Both the position numbers and the translations under genes were made by a program. DNA of 64,000 nt from Saccharum officinarum (Eukaryota; Streptophyta; Magnoliopsida; Poales; Poaceae), in assembly GCA_020631735.1 (NCBI GenBank), contig CM036162.1, positions 94,908,401-94,972,400 of the forward strand, read 5' to 3'. Below the pieces are notes generated by a model, which saw only the letters and a program-made list of their open reading frames with translations, did not search any database and was not told the origin of the DNA. Every line of letters starts with the position of its first letter. Positions within the stretch are counted from its first letter, which is position 1. Positions 9,674-21,476 of this stretch are shown here, one piece after another.

Positions 9674-12600
9674 TTATATTGTTGGTCCTTGAAGCACTTT
9701 GACAACTTCCTCTGCTCTAGCCTGTATCTCTTTTAGATACTCAACCAGTATGCGTTGCTGGTAAGAACCACCTTCCTATAGAAAGAGAAAGGAAGAATGT
9801 ATGTCAGTGTGAGAAGATGCTCACGACGAGGACCTAATCCCTGTAGAATCCAGATGTTTGTGGGTCTCACCGTACGAATCAAGACTCTCTCAATTCTCTT
9901 GTTAATAACGGCATAAAGATCATCTGGTGAAACGTCTCCTTTTCCTACTGTAAGCCCATCAAGCAACACCTTGTTCCACTCGCTCTCAGGCGCTGCATTG
10001 CACAATCTCCACTGATCAGATATGATGACTAGTAGACGCAAAAAGAGAGAAAAAAAAGAATCGCTGCGTGGAATTACAGACCCTGTATTACACACTCGAG
10101 AAACTTTTCGGGAACTACGACATGCCCCCCTGAAAAATGAAAGGTGCTCATGAACAAAATGAAAGTGTAGTCCTGTCTCAACATTTCAGGTCGAACAGCA
10201 TAAAAGTAATGCATGAAGGAACACTACCTTTGTATGCGTAACTACGTTTTTGGAGAGATTTGGAAGCATATAACTGCAATACTTTTTGCAGCATAGCTTG
10301 AAGCCCTGGCTTATCTCCATCTTGTTTAGCCTAAACACATGTAAACATATACTAATCACATAAAAAATAAAATTTAATATAAATTGGAATAAAAATAAAC
10401 AACTTGCTAGCATAAAAAGCAGAAACTAACACTTACTTGCCTCAACTGAGCACTAACTTCTGACAGAAATCCCTCATCAAGCTGTCCTTCTTGTTCTCGG
10501 CGTGTTATTTCCTGGGAATGTCAGGATGGCATATTAAAAAAATATTAGAACTATGGAAGGAGATTGGCATTTCTAGGTACACAAATGTGACACAGAAAAT
10601 TACATATAATCAACCGAATCTCTGAAGCCCAAAAGAAATGTTGGTTGCAAAGTACAGACAACGGCAACAATAGGCACATGTAAATCATAATTTGAAACGG
10701 ATATTTGCCCTGATGATTACATTTTCACCACAAATTTGTTAATTACTGTATACGGCAGTGTAAGGAAGTTCAGTTTTATAGGCAGTGCAAGTGCAAAGAC
10801 CAAATGCAAGTAAAGGATGTAAAAAGCATTTAGAACAATATGTAGAGATGTGACCATACTTTCTCCATCAATTTGAGAGTGTCTGGACCTCTTGGTGGCC
10901 ACTGCACATCTCCCTCATGCATCACAGGACTAATGATTGCCTTCAGCACATCTGTTGACTGTTCAATCTTTTGCTGCATAACATAAGGGTAAAATTAGCA
11001 AATGGAACAATATCAGTAATCACAAAAGAAATACAAAGTTTTCCTTGCTTATGAGGACATAGGCAGAGGTACTATACTTATGCATGATGGAACATGGTTC
11101 TTACATCAGTCTTGTGAACAAGCCGGTCAACAATGTTCATGACATTTTCTGCCAGCTCTTCATAATCTTTCTGAGAACGCAAAACAGAGAAACCAATCGC
11201 AAAGTTAAATTAACTGAGGAAGAAGATAATAACATCCATAGGAAGCAAATTATCTATATATGTGAAACCATGCTTTATCATCATCTGATTTGCAGAGGTC
11301 AATTCTAGCTGCTAGCCGAACCCAGAAACCAGCGTCGAATGACAGAACATTTTCAACCACTATTTGATCAAGCTGTTTACAAGAAAGAAAGGTGTATTAG
11401 TAATTTAATCAATTGAACTCATTATGTCAAAAGAAACAATAAAACAAGCAAGTCTAGTGATACCTTTAGACAAACCCAAATACTGTACAAGCATGTAGAA
11501 CAGGATAGTAAGAATTGAGAAGACTAAATGAAATAAGTCAAACTGCCAACTAACACTATACTCAGAGCAGTTGATGAAACTTAGGTCCAGAGATAGATTT
11601 GCCAACCAGTTCATAGTTCGGCTCTGCAAAGGGTAAAACAAGAGAGCAGCACGGCTTCTTGGCCAGTGGCGGGCTTCACGTCATCCCAATTAGCGCCCAC
11701 CTACGGCTACTATTGCATGGAGCCGCTTACATCAGAAGCAGCTTCTCATAGTTCTGTTTGACTTCTACAGCTTCTCATGCTTTGGGGAACGTGGCAGCGG
11801 AGCTTTGGCGTGCAGTCCGAGCTGGTGGAGCGCCCACGATGTTCAAAGCCAAGGGCCCCATATGCGCACGAGTGGAGGTCCTACTCCTACAGGCCATGCC
11901 GATGGTGTTAAATCTGACCCTCTGCAGGCATATTGTTCCTCTTACACTTATAGCTCACAGTCCATTGATAGTTTGCATGAACCTCACTTTTTTTTACCCA
12001 TCACTGCAGTAGTGGCAAAGGTGAAACAAAATATGGTGTTACTAATTATTTTATTCGCTTCCAGAGTTGCAACACAAGAAATGGATCATTTCATCACTTA
12101 CTTTGGATCACGTGAAGTAGATAGTAGTAGAATAGAATGGAATGAGCGAAAGGCAGATGATGAATGTTGAATAAGATCATATTGTTTCAGACTGCTTCCT
12201 TTTGTTATTTTGTTGCAAGATTTAAGTTTGAGAGCACAACACTACCAGCAGGATTGCTTTTTTTAATAAATTCATCTAGCATTTTAGAGCTATCCTATGA
12301 ATGCACCTGACTAAGTGGTACTTTCTATATTTCTATCCTACTGCTGATTTGCTATTTAAGTTATGCCCAGGTCTGTTGGCCAGGTGTATGATGAGGCTGA
12401 AGCTAAGACAATTATTGTTTTCCTTGTTGGGAGCCTGATGAAGACTTATCAATGTAACTAAACTGTCAGTTCATTGCTCATGAAAATGCTACAATGAGAT
12501 ATCTAACTACTGATATTGGTAGTGTCGTATCAAGCCAGGAATATCTCAGTGCAAACACTCTTGTCACCGCCATTTTGATCTTCCTAATCTAGAGGCTCAG

Positions 12601-14878
12601 ATATTTTGCAGAAAGTGCACTTTTCATGGCAGCCTAATAATAGCTTACATACACCCTATACATCAAATAAGATGCAACCTCTATGTCACTGATATATCAC
12701 CAAGGATATACAGTTTGCAGAATCAAAGTTTGGAGATCAGGCACATTGCTGTTCCTATGCAACAGGAAGCAAATTGCAGCTACCAGTTAGGTTGAAGGTA
12801 AATATTTTCAAGAATTAGAAGAAATTGATCCAATGACTAGTAAGAAACAAAAGAGTACAAACCTTATATTAGTATATGAGCCATGATGCAGAAACAAGTA
12901 CAATTATACAAGAGACACACGATAACAGTAACAGACTCAATTTAGCTATAGGTTATTGTTTTAGAACTCCCATGATTGTATGACTTTATCAGCTCCTTGT
13001 TCTGATACCTTTCTTTGGTGCGCTCATTGGTCAACTTATTGCCAGTGTCATGTCAAATGTTTTCTTAACAGATGTGCAAGCAGCAATCGAGAAGCAATTT
13101 AACATCTCCATCGAAAGTACCAAGATCACATATTTCCATCAAAATTTCATCATCAGATTTACTTCACCTCAAATTCGAGATTTTGTTCTTTCTTTTTAGG
13201 ATGCAAGATCAGATGTACATCTAGGTCAGCTTAGTTATAGATTTACAATATAGGTCTGAAATTCAGTTACCACTTACCACTATGGTTTCCACTTTTCTTC
13301 TCTTGCTTTTTTGATCATATCATTATGATTTCATAGCTTATGAGATAGACATCCACATTGCAATGAAATGGGTGGGTTATCTATTTCTAGAAGGGGTTAA
13401 CTGTGTGGGAAACTCTACCTTTTTATTATTTGTGTTTGAGAGGATTTGGGATTGAGGGTGAAATTCAGTTTGTTAGATATAACAGATGTTGATTGTTCTC
13501 TCTGGGGGAAAAAAAAGATGGATATCCTTTTCTCATTGCACTTGGTTATGTGATATGCATGTGCTGGGAAGATAAATCATATCTCATTATCATTTGTGGA
13601 GATGCATAAATATGCTTTATGTGTTAGACAGGGCAGTTTGCCATGTTCCCAGCCATGTTGGTGTATTGAGCTAGGTAGCAGCTCATCAACATTGTATTAT
13701 AAATTGAAATTCATGAGTTGAGCTTTTCAGTTTCTAGGTCCATTTTTTCCTAAGTTGCCTTTCTATCTATATTGCTATTTACATTCTTATGCAGCTGTTC
13801 CTTTCAAAAAAAAAATCTCATGCAGCTGTTACTGTAGAACACCATAAAGAATGAAGTGGTCCTACACAAAACATGGGCGTGTGCAAATCACTTAGTTTCA
13901 AACAAGCAACACAGGAAGCAAGCTCTAAGACTGGCGGTTTTCAAACTGAAGGAGATCTATAGTGTGAAGTCTGAATCGAAATGTAGGACAGTAACCACAG
14001 TTCAAAAAGGATAATGTGAACTAAATACCAGCCAGAGTGAAGACAGAAATCACATATTCACGGTTACCTCTCTAGGATTTGCATTCCTCAGCATATCAAT
14101 CAGCCTATCCACTTCTACGGTCTTCTTGAGGGATTCTTCAGGAGGTTTATCAGCTGCGCATAATAAAGTCGTCCTGCTTATTGAAATCATAAGTCCTTAA
14201 TTAAGAATATTATCTACCGATTTTCATGTCAAAGTTCAAGATAGAAAGATAGATCCTGATGACCGCAGGTAGTTTGAACACTAATCACAAATTTGTATCA
14301 GCAACTCAGCAAAGTTATCATATCCAAACTTCCGAACAATAGCCGTGTTACCACTTGATCGGTTACAATTCCAGGGTCACATTTAAATGTTGAGCAACCA
14401 CAAAACACAATGGCAGTTCTACAGCAATGTTCAGTCTGTGCTCATTGTTCAGTTATAAATGTTCCTCAATTCATTAAATTTCTTAATCCCCGGCACAGTT
14501 ATGCCACAGTATGGCTATGTTAACCAATCAGACCAAATCGCACAATTGAGCAAAATAAAGGTCGTCACTCCTTAATCCAAAAGCACCCACCAAGTGCGCA
14601 CAAGTAAATTTAACTAAAAAGCGGAAAGCAAGGATAGAACACGAACCGTCTCCGCCGTTCAGCATGGAATGCTCTCCGCCCGGCGGACTGCACCGGGATC
14701 CCCCAACACCACCGACGGGGCAAACTCTGGTTAACACAAAGGCGGACGATTAGAGTACGCTTTGAGTTCGTTGGAGTAAACAAATTAGGATGACCAGGGT
14801 GAAGAGTGTAACCGCGATGGGAGATGGGGACGGAGACAGTGGCCGGAGCGACGTGGATGCGGCGGCGGCCGTCGCCAT
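9674..14878 (-). CDS. Conserved plant, probably plastid, protein (host gene)
   Basis: Nine consecutive exons join in frame on the minus strand, from 5' to 3': 14068-14153, 11274-11372, 11105-11170, 10860-10973, 10437-10511, 10228-10330, 10082-10129, 9871-9992 and 9674-9775 (stop TAA at 9674-9676). Together they give about 270 residues, with segments such as VDRLIDMLRNANPRE, FDAGFWVRLAARI, EGQLDEGFLSEVSAQLRQ, ESEWNKVLLDGLTVGKGD and a C-terminal GGSYQQRILVEYLKEIQ. No stop interrupts them. Upstream, 14813-14878 (starts MATAAAASTSLRP, transit-peptide-like) and 14647-14726 are plausible 5' exons, but their phase does not fit the 14153 exon, so a small exon is missing or the model is wrong there. 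The intron at 11173-11273 has a GC donor. The gene resembles, from memory, a plant plastid family annotated like At4g37920; function unknown. Confidence 0.7.
11373..14067 (-). other. 2.7-kb intron of the minus-strand gene
   Basis: Separates the exons ending ...NANPRE and starting LDQIVVEN, both in phase 0. Every other 3' intron in this gene is under about 400 bp, so this one has probably grown by insertion. The stretch 11640-11900 is GC-richer and looks like a foreign repeat, but no termini were identified. Nothing else is recognised. Confidence 0.5.
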
Positions 14879-15559
14879 CGCCGGCCGGAGACGGAAGCAG
14901 TGTGGAGGTGCGTGCGGTATGCTCCACACCTGTGGAACGGGTAGATAGAGCCGTGAGCCTGTCTGACACTTGGGATGGGTTGATCCCGGATCTGAGGTCC
15001 TAGTGGAATTACTGAAGAGTGTGCTTCAGGTTTTTTTTTAGGCGGGACAGGTGGAACAGAGTCATCCCGTGAGCCTCTAGAATCCAGGACACGCTCACCC
15101 CCTAGCAAACAGAAATGCCGGGCGACCGGACGCTGTCTTCTCGTGCCTGCGTAGCGGACTGGCCCAACAGCCAACCGGTCTGCTCTCCTGCTCCCCGCGA
15201 CCCATAATTTTCCCAGCCTGCTCATTACTGTGTTCACCGTGCTGTCCGCCCCTCTGCCTCCCGTTACAGCGTCCACTCGTGCCCTTTGTGGGCGACGTAA
15301 AATCCAGGCGCCATAGATCCCCTCCCATCCAAGCTTCCTGCTTCAGCCCCCAGCCGTCCTCTGCGTCATCGTTGCTGCCGCGCCCTACCTCATCCATCGA
15401 AGCAACTCGCTACGCCCTTTCTCTAACGCGCGCCCGACTCGCCTCACGGCCTTATCCAGCGCGCGGTCCGCCTTCTCTACCGGTGCGACCTACGGTGGCC
15501 TTTCTCCACCGGAGAGACGAGCTCCACGCCGGCGTCGAGCTCCGTGACGACAAGTCTCC
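14879..15559. other. GC-rich region upstream of the minus-strand gene
   Basis: Likely promoter and 5' UTR of the minus-strand gene, followed by a C-rich segment (15270-15530) that resembles the GC-rich head of repeat copy 2. No TATA box could be assigned. The ORFs here are compositional. Confidence 0.35.
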
Positions 15560-16245
15560 ATTCATCCAAGCAGCAAGTAGATGCTACGTTGAAAGCGCAT
15601 GTTGCAGGCGTATGTTTCAAGTGTTTCATATATTTTATAAGTATGTTGTAAGTGTTGTATATCGATGTTGCGAAAGTAGATTGGGATGTTGCACATGATG
15701 TAATGGCTATACACGTGTGTTCCAAGTGTATGTTCCATATGTCTCATCTGTTCCAGACGTATGGTGCAATGTCTAGATGTTGCAATAGTAGATCTGGATG
15801 TTGCATATACATGCATGATGCAATCATATGTTTTTCAAGTGTTTCAGGTGTTTCAAACGTATGTTTGTAAGTGTTTCATCTGAATGTTGTCTATGTTTGC
15901 AATAGTTTTCAAGTGTTTTTAGGTATTTTCGCAAGTGTTTCAGAAGATTGTTTAAAGTATTTTATCTATCTTCTTTTGTATGTTGCAACAGTTGTATCTG
16001 GATGTTTCAGAAGTAGATCGGGTCTGTGCACATGGGATGTGCGTGGGAAGCGGCTGGCGGCACGGGCGACATTCGGGGCGGCGTGGGAGAGGTCCGGGGT
16101 GGCACAGGTGACGTCCGAGACGTCATGGGCCCGCTGCTCCGGCGCTAGCTCACGAGCCCGACGCGCCAGGGCACTCACTTGCTCGCTGTGCGACACTGTC
16201 TGAACGCTAGCGCCCCGGATCGGACGTCCGGGCGCTAGCAAGTCC
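15560..16245. repeat. Dispersed repeat copy 2 (TGTTGCA/TGTTTCA-rich)
   Basis: Same word usage and order as the repeat at 8385-9175, in the same orientation. It ends with a strong hairpin: GCTAGCGCCC (16206-16215) and GGGCGCTAGC (16230-16239), enclosing CGGACGTCCG. It abuts the Pack-MULE. Confidence 0.55.
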
Positions 16246-16281
16246 ACCTAAAAATGAGTTATGAGTTCGTTTCTTGTGATC

Positions 16282-16450
16282 CAGAAAAAATTAACCTTTT
16301 GTCATCATTAAAAACAATACCTATCCAAATATTGCTCTTAGAATTGTCTTATAGAATTATCATGAAAGAGAAGTTTTACCAATACATTTGTCATTTTTAT
16401 GCATGTGGCACACCATATCTGCTTGCCACCGTAGAGTCCAGTCCCTTGCC
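16282..16450. repeat. Left TIR of the Pack-MULE
   Basis: Inverted match to 17230-17368. The best conserved core is 16372-16415, including ACATTTGTCATTTTT and GCATGTGGCACAC. The outer part is more diverged. Confidence 0.65.
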
Positions 16451-16454
16451 CCTT

Positions 16455-16785
16455 GTTATTCTGCACGCCTTGAGGTGAGCCTCCTGTCAAGGCGGTGGCG
16501 CGCCCCAAAATCTCACTGGCGGACAACGGCTTCACATGCGACACGATGATGTCGCGGTACCCCTCTTTCGTGAGCATCTCGCATGCAGTGTGCATTGTGG
16601 CGATGAATTGTACGATCGCGGCGATGGCGTGGTGGTGCGTGGCGACGCAGTCCGGAAGGCGACATAGATGTCAGCAGCGATGCAGGCGGTGTCACCAACA
16701 CTGATCTCAATGAAAGATAAGGAAGGTCATGACAGGACGAGGCAAGAGTGGCCATAGTGGACGAGGACGGCGGCGACTAGTGCCC
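16455..16785 (-). pseudogene. DPH1: DPH1 (diphthamide synthase subunit 1) gene fragment
   Basis: Read on the minus strand, the fragment begins VHYGHSCLV, which matches the conserved DPH1 segment with an iron-sulfur ligand cysteine. It continues through FIEISVGDTACIAADIYVAF and, after a one-base frameshift, HAIAAIVQFIATMHTACEML, TKEGYRDIIVSHVKPLSA and SEILG. In DPH1 the same order occurs: HYGHSCLVP, VEI, then IQF, REML, KEGF and KPLSxGEVLGCTAP. The cysteine expected after EVLG is arginine here. One stop and one frameshift are present and both ends of the gene are missing. DPH1/DPH2 carry out the first step of diphthamide formation on elongation factor 2; this copy cannot. It lies between MULE TIRs, so capture is the likely origin. 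Confidence 0.7.
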
Positions 16786-16810
16786 TGGCGGGACAAGCGA
16801 TGAGGCACTA

Positions 16811-16854
16811 GGCCCCGCGTGACGTGCTGGGAGGCCCCGCGTGACGTGCTGGGG
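16811..16854. repeat. 22-bp tandem duplication
   Basis: GGCCCCGCGTGACGTGCTGG occurs twice back to back at 16811 and 16833. It lies inside the Pack-MULE. Confidence 0.8.
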
Positions 16855-16859
16855 GACCC

Positions 16860-17229
16860 ACCTACCCGCTTCGCCTCCCTGCGCCAAGCACCGCCAAGCT
16901 AGCCCCATGCGCTAGTTCTCACAGCAACCACAGCCACAACTGGACCTCCGAACAACAATCATGATGGATTCCGCCACAAAATTAGCCATCTGTCCCATCG
17001 GTCAATGGCGAGCATGGCGTCCATTATGGTGGCGCAGGCGTACGGTCCCAGTGAGGTAGCCGTGAGCACGATCATCGTGTTCCACAGCCACACGTCCCCT
17101 TCGCACATGCTCCCTCCCACCTTCTCCTCCATCGACGGCGCCAAAACGGTACCACCACACCTCCGCATGCTACTTCACCACCAAAATCACTGTGTCGACT
17201 ACGAGTTATTTCACGTGTGCGTGCTGACC
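16860..17229. other. Unidentified captured DNA inside the Pack-MULE
   Basis: GC-rich, exon-like sequence. Plus-strand frame 17005-17256 starts MASMASIMVAQAYGPSEVAV and looks like a broken exon, possibly of a membrane protein, but I do not recognise it. The minus strand is also open here. It may be a second captured fragment. Confidence 0.3.
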
Positions 17230-17368
17230 GGACTCCATGGTGGCAAGAGGGTGTAGTGTGCCACATGCACAAAAATGACAAATGTTTTAGTAAAACTTTT
17301 TATCTCATGGCAATTCTGTATTTCGTTAGGTGGGGTTCTTAATAATGCTAAAACGTTAAACTCCCCCT
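17230..17368. repeat. Right TIR of the Pack-MULE
   Basis: Inverted match to 16282-16450; see the Pack-MULE entry. Confidence 0.65.
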
Positions 17369-17432
17369 TGAACGATGTTGTTGTTCGTTTACCTATCTAG
17401 TTAGGCCTCGCATTGCTTCTTTGATCCGCCGC

Positions 17433-19446
17433 TTGAAAGGTCCTAATATGGCTAGAGGGGGTGAATAGCCTATTAAAAACTTCTAGAAAGCACTAGAGCA
17501 AATTGGTTAGTAACACAAACGGCGTAATTGCAATTTTGCTCTAGCTCTATAAGGGTTGCAAGCTACCTATTCCAACAATTCTAGTACCTATGATCACTAT
17601 CACGCACAACAAGCTAGGTCACTACTCACTAAAGCTAGTGTGCTCTCAAAGACTAACTAAAGAGCCATACTAACCAAGCTAACAAGCTCTGAAAGACTAA
17701 CTGCACTAAAGAGCTTGACACCTAGTTTGTAGGAATATAAATGAGTGAGTAGGGTGATTATACTGCCGTGTAGAGGAGTGAACCAATCACAATATAAACA
17801 CCAATTCAATCACAGGGAGAATACCAAAGGGCAAGAGACAACCAATTTTTCTTCCGAAGTTCATATGCTTGCTGGCACACTAGTCCCCGTTGTGTCGACC
17901 AACACTTGGTGGTTCGACGCTAATAGGTATCACACACCTGGCCCACCACAAGAGACGCCACAAGAACCTACCCACAAGTGAGGTAATTCAATGACACGAG
18001 CAATTTACTAGAGCTACCTTGCGGCTCTTCGCCAGGGAAGGTGCAAGACCCCTCACAATCATCAGAGCCGGCTAGAACAATCACGCCGAAGATCCTCCTC
18101 TGCTCCAAGCCATCTAGGTGGCGGTAACCACCAAGAGTAACAAGAACTTCATAGCCACAATGATCCTCAAGTGCCACTAGATGCAATCACTCAAGCAAAT
18201 ACACTTGGAATCACTCTCAATTTCACTATGATGATGAATTAACGATGGAGATGAGTGGAAGGTGTTTGCTTAGGCTCACAAGGATGTCAAGTATGTCAAA
18301 ATACTAAGAGAGTGAGCCCTAAGCCGGTGCCTTTCGATTTATAGACCTTCAAAGCACAAAGAGCCGTTGGGCAGTCTTGGGGTGACTGGACACACTGACC
18401 GGACGCACCCCTGCGTTCGGTCGACCAGCGTCCAGTCGCTCCAGGCCGTCCACGTGTCCCCATTTGGATCTGAGTCGCTCGATCTCAACGGTAACTAAAT
18501 AGTTAGCGCTCGAGTCAACTAACGATCGGACGCGATGCTCCGGCGCACCTAACACTAAGCAATGCGGCGCTCGTTCATTTCTAGTAAAGGTCTAGGGGCG
18601 AAAATTAGTGACCGGACGCGTTCGGTCAGAGGTGATCTGACGCGCTTGGTGTTCGTTTAGTGTCTCGCTCTTCACCACGCGCCCACGACGCTTACGTCAG
18701 CGTATGTCAGCCATGACCTGATGCAGCCCCTGCGCGTCCGGTCATGCCATTTTGCTACTATAGCAAAATGTGACCTGACGCGCAAGTCAGACCTGGCCAG
18801 CTTCCGGTCATGCCATCCAGGCAGACCGGGACCTAGGGTTAGTGACCGGACGCGCAGGTCAGTCCAGTGACCTGCGTTCGGTCAGGTACCCGTGCCTCCT
18901 TTTCTTTTTCTAAGTCCACAACCTCTTCACCCTTGCTTCCAACTTGCTAACCACAAAGTGTAGAACTTATGTGCACATGTGTTAGTATTTTTCAGAGCAC
19001 TTTACAAGGGTCAAAATTAGCACACTAGGTTTCTAAATGCATATGCAAGACTCATGTCACCTAGTGGCACTCAATAAACCGTTTAGCCAAAGATTTCCCC
19101 TCTTTGTAGTACAACTATCGATCCTAAGTCACTCACACCCTCTATACTGTCTTGAGTGCAAAACAAAAACCTATCTTATACCTTTAACTTGATCATCTCG
19201 ATTTTTATTTTTCTCTTTCTTCTTTTCCAAGCTGAGCTTGATCATCATCAACACATGTCCATCTCCATCTCCATGGACCTCATCTTGCCCAATCACTTGG
19301 ATTGCACCAACCTAGTTCATATCATTGCTCATGACCAAGGTTAGTGCTAGGTTTTATCAATTATCCAAAACCAAACTAAGGCTTTCAATCTTTCCCTTTT
19401 TAGTAATTGATGACAACCTATTTATAATGAATCCTTTTGGATTCAT
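17433..19446 (-). mobile_element. Copia element A: 3' LTR and polypurine tract (Sirevirus-like)
   Basis: The 1955-bp LTR at 17433-19387 has TGAAAG...CTTTCA ends. In reverse orientation it is a diverged relative of the complete LTR at 60619-62601: both have the ATTCACCCCC-CTCTAGCC phrase near the 3' end and GACCGGAC-type motifs. Immediately right of it, on the minus strand, is AAAAAGGGAAAGAT, a polypurine tract touching the LTR start, so this is a true 3' LTR and not a solo LTR. The remaining visible internal piece of this element is at 38753-39056, beyond gypsy element B. No target duplication is seen. Confidence 0.7.
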
Positions 19447-19818
19447 TATTGGTGTTTGACCACCGATAGCCTGCCACGGGGGTACCCGGGACAGTTGTTT
19501 GGGCTTCGGTGCGTGCTAGAACTCAACAGTGAACGCAGAGATAGCTGATTTATTCTGGTTTAGGCCCTCGATCGATGATCGAGTAATAACTCTACGTCCA
19601 ATCGACGTTAGCCTTTACGTTGGATTGATTGTGTTGTGTTGTTTGTTCTTACTGGGGTGCCCACAACCTCTCTTTATATCGGTAGAGAAGGTTGTGGTGC
19701 AGTTACAATCCTAGTCGGATCCAAAGAAGGTGTCCTGAACTAGATACAAAAGTTACTTTCTATAGTAGTCCGACTAGTCTGGCCTATTCTATTTGAGTTC
19801 GGTGTAGTAGACGCTACA
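19447..19818 (-). repeat. 3' LTR of gypsy B
   Basis: 372 bp, starting TATTGGTGTTTGACC (mutated from TGTCGGTG, seen in the partner) and ending CGCTACA. It is clearly more diverged from its partner at 38451 than the LTR pair of element C is. Confidence 0.75.
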
Positions 19819-21364
19819 TCCCTTCTAGTCTCTGTTCGTGGGCCAGGCCAGGGCCCACGACCCGCAGATGTATTGTTACGGAACCCTGTGGGTCCCGTAT
19901 TGACAAGCCCCCGAGCATTTCATGGTTGAACTCGAAGGCTTCTTCCATTCTAGGTTCTTTCGGCGTAAAGCCTTGAAGTGGTCTTATTTTGAAGAAGTCT
20001 TTCAAGTGATGTGTGATCTTTCAAAGAAAAATCGCACTCACTGAGTGTAGCCCCCGAGCCTCTTGCTTATTTGGAACAAAAAGTTAGATGGTCTTGAACT
20101 CTGGTTGAAAAAACTAAAAGTCTCTTCTTAGGATATGTACCCTGCAGCCCCCGAGCATATATCTAGGTTCTTTTTATACAAGAAGAGCGTACTCAGATAT
20201 AGGATCTTTTGTCATATTCTCAAGTGTCCTTCCTTCTATGGGTGGTTGGTGGTAGTTGGCCGTTGAGTTGGTTAAATGCTTGTGCAGTCACGGGTTGCAC
20301 TGTGTTGGCATATTCCTTTGGATATACTGTCCTCGAGTACTGTGTCTTCATGCGCGGTTGCTTTTCCTTTACTGCTTTCTATCATTTCTTTGAATCTTTT
20401 GTTGTTGGTGCACTTGTTCTATGTACACCGCTCCTTTGGCCTATAAATACCCCCTGGCGAGCTACTGCAATTAGGCAAAGTTTTGGTGTAGAGCTTGTAG
20501 TCTTGTGGTCATGAATATGGTAGTTTGTGAAGTGGATCAGCCCCCGGGCGTGAGTTGTGAGTCTCGTAAGTCTTGTAGCGAGTGGAAGAAGTCTTGTGAT
20601 TGAGATTAGAGGTAGACTAATCTCATGATAGCATTATACCAGGTAGTACGTGGTGGCAGGTGGAAGAAGTCTTGTGATATGGGACTCGTTCCATCATCCA
20701 GCGGCTTCGAGTTGATCTTTTTACTCTGCCTTACGACTGTCCGGTGCAAATCAGCGTCAGATCCAGGATCACGTCGGACTTGGGTAGACTAATGTCTATG
20801 ATCCTTGTCTAGTCCACGTTGTCTCGCTGTGCTGCTGATATCCATCTTGGATGCACTACGTCCTTCCTTTAAAGACAACAGTGTATCCGAATTGGTTGTC
20901 TTCTGCCGTGTTGTAGCTAGGAGCACGTGGTCATTTCTAGAGTCGGGTTCTACCTATGCTCTTTGTTGTTGCCTTGCTTGTCGTAGTACTGAGTTCGTTG
21001 GGTCTTGTAAGATCTGTAACCCTATGTCCTTTGTTGGTATTTGTAATAAAAAGTCTTTCTTTCTCCTGTTGTTGTCGTCTCTTTGTTGTTTGACTGCTTC
21101 TGAGCATGGTCCGGGTTGTTTCTGAAGTATTCAGGTTCTCTGGAGGCGTACTGTAATGTATTATATGAATCTTGTGGATGCCGAGTTCTTTCTGAATTGT
21201 GTAATCTGTATTACTTCATTGATGGTATGGTGTGAATGGATAAGTCTTGGATCTGCCCGTTGTACTGTACCGTTGTGAACGGTTGCTTTACCCATCGTTT
21301 CGGCTGTGTCAGTTATGGAGGAAAATGGACCGTTGCGTTTCCATGCCGTGTTAGGCGGGCCTGA
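19819..21364. other. Gypsy B region between 3' LTR and antisense ORF
   Basis: Non-coding. The phrase GCCCCCGAG recurs (19906, 20050, 20147), a polypurine-type motif on the minus strand. A plus-strand TATA-like CTATAAATA occurs near 20441. The ORFs here are not supported. Confidence 0.45.
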
Positions 21365-21476
21365 TGGGCCACGTTTTTTTACCTTTGTAAATCTATTTAA
21401 GGGCCCTCCTCTTCTTCTTGTTTCTTACCCTATCTTTGCCCTTTACTCGTTCAATCTTTGCAAAAAAAAACCCTAA
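21365..21476 (+). promoter_or_regulatory. Plant-like promoter of the antisense ORF
   Basis: In order on the plus strand: site II-type TGGGCC (21365-21370), TATA-like TATTTAA (21394-21400), a pyrimidine-rich start region, and a telo-box AAACCCTAA (21468-21476). The ORF start is at 21588. Site II plus telo-box is a known pair in promoters of genes active in dividing plant cells. The promoter role is inferred. Confidence 0.5.

Larger units (their letters stand above)
16282..17368. mobile_element. Pack-MULE-like element carrying a DPH1 fragment
   Basis: Left arm (about 16282-16450) and right arm (about 17230-17368) are inverted copies of each other over more than 130 bp. Matching blocks include ACATTTGTCATTTTT, TGCATGTGGCACAC and CTTGCCACC near the inside, and TTAACxTTTT with CATxATTAA near the outside. 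Long TIRs around non-transposase, host-gene-like DNA are the definition of a Pack-MULE. No 9-bp target duplication could be identified, so the exact ends are uncertain. No MURA-type transposase is present. Confidence 0.65.

Noticed and set aside
9674..11372. Identity as PALE CRESS (PAC)
   Set aside because: Considered because the protein is plastid-like, but the remembered PAC motifs do not fit the segments seen here; left unnamed.
11405..11641. Candidate extra exon of the host gene
   Set aside because: The flanking exons join in phase without it and its product looks non-conserved.
16455..16785. Functional DPH1 gene
   Set aside because: Only a central fragment, with a stop and a frameshift, enclosed by MULE-type inverted repeats.
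17433..19387. Solo LTR
   Set aside because: A polypurine tract directly adjoins it and a matching copia 3' coding remnant exists beyond gypsy B, so it is a 3' LTR; the flanking 5-mers also do not match.
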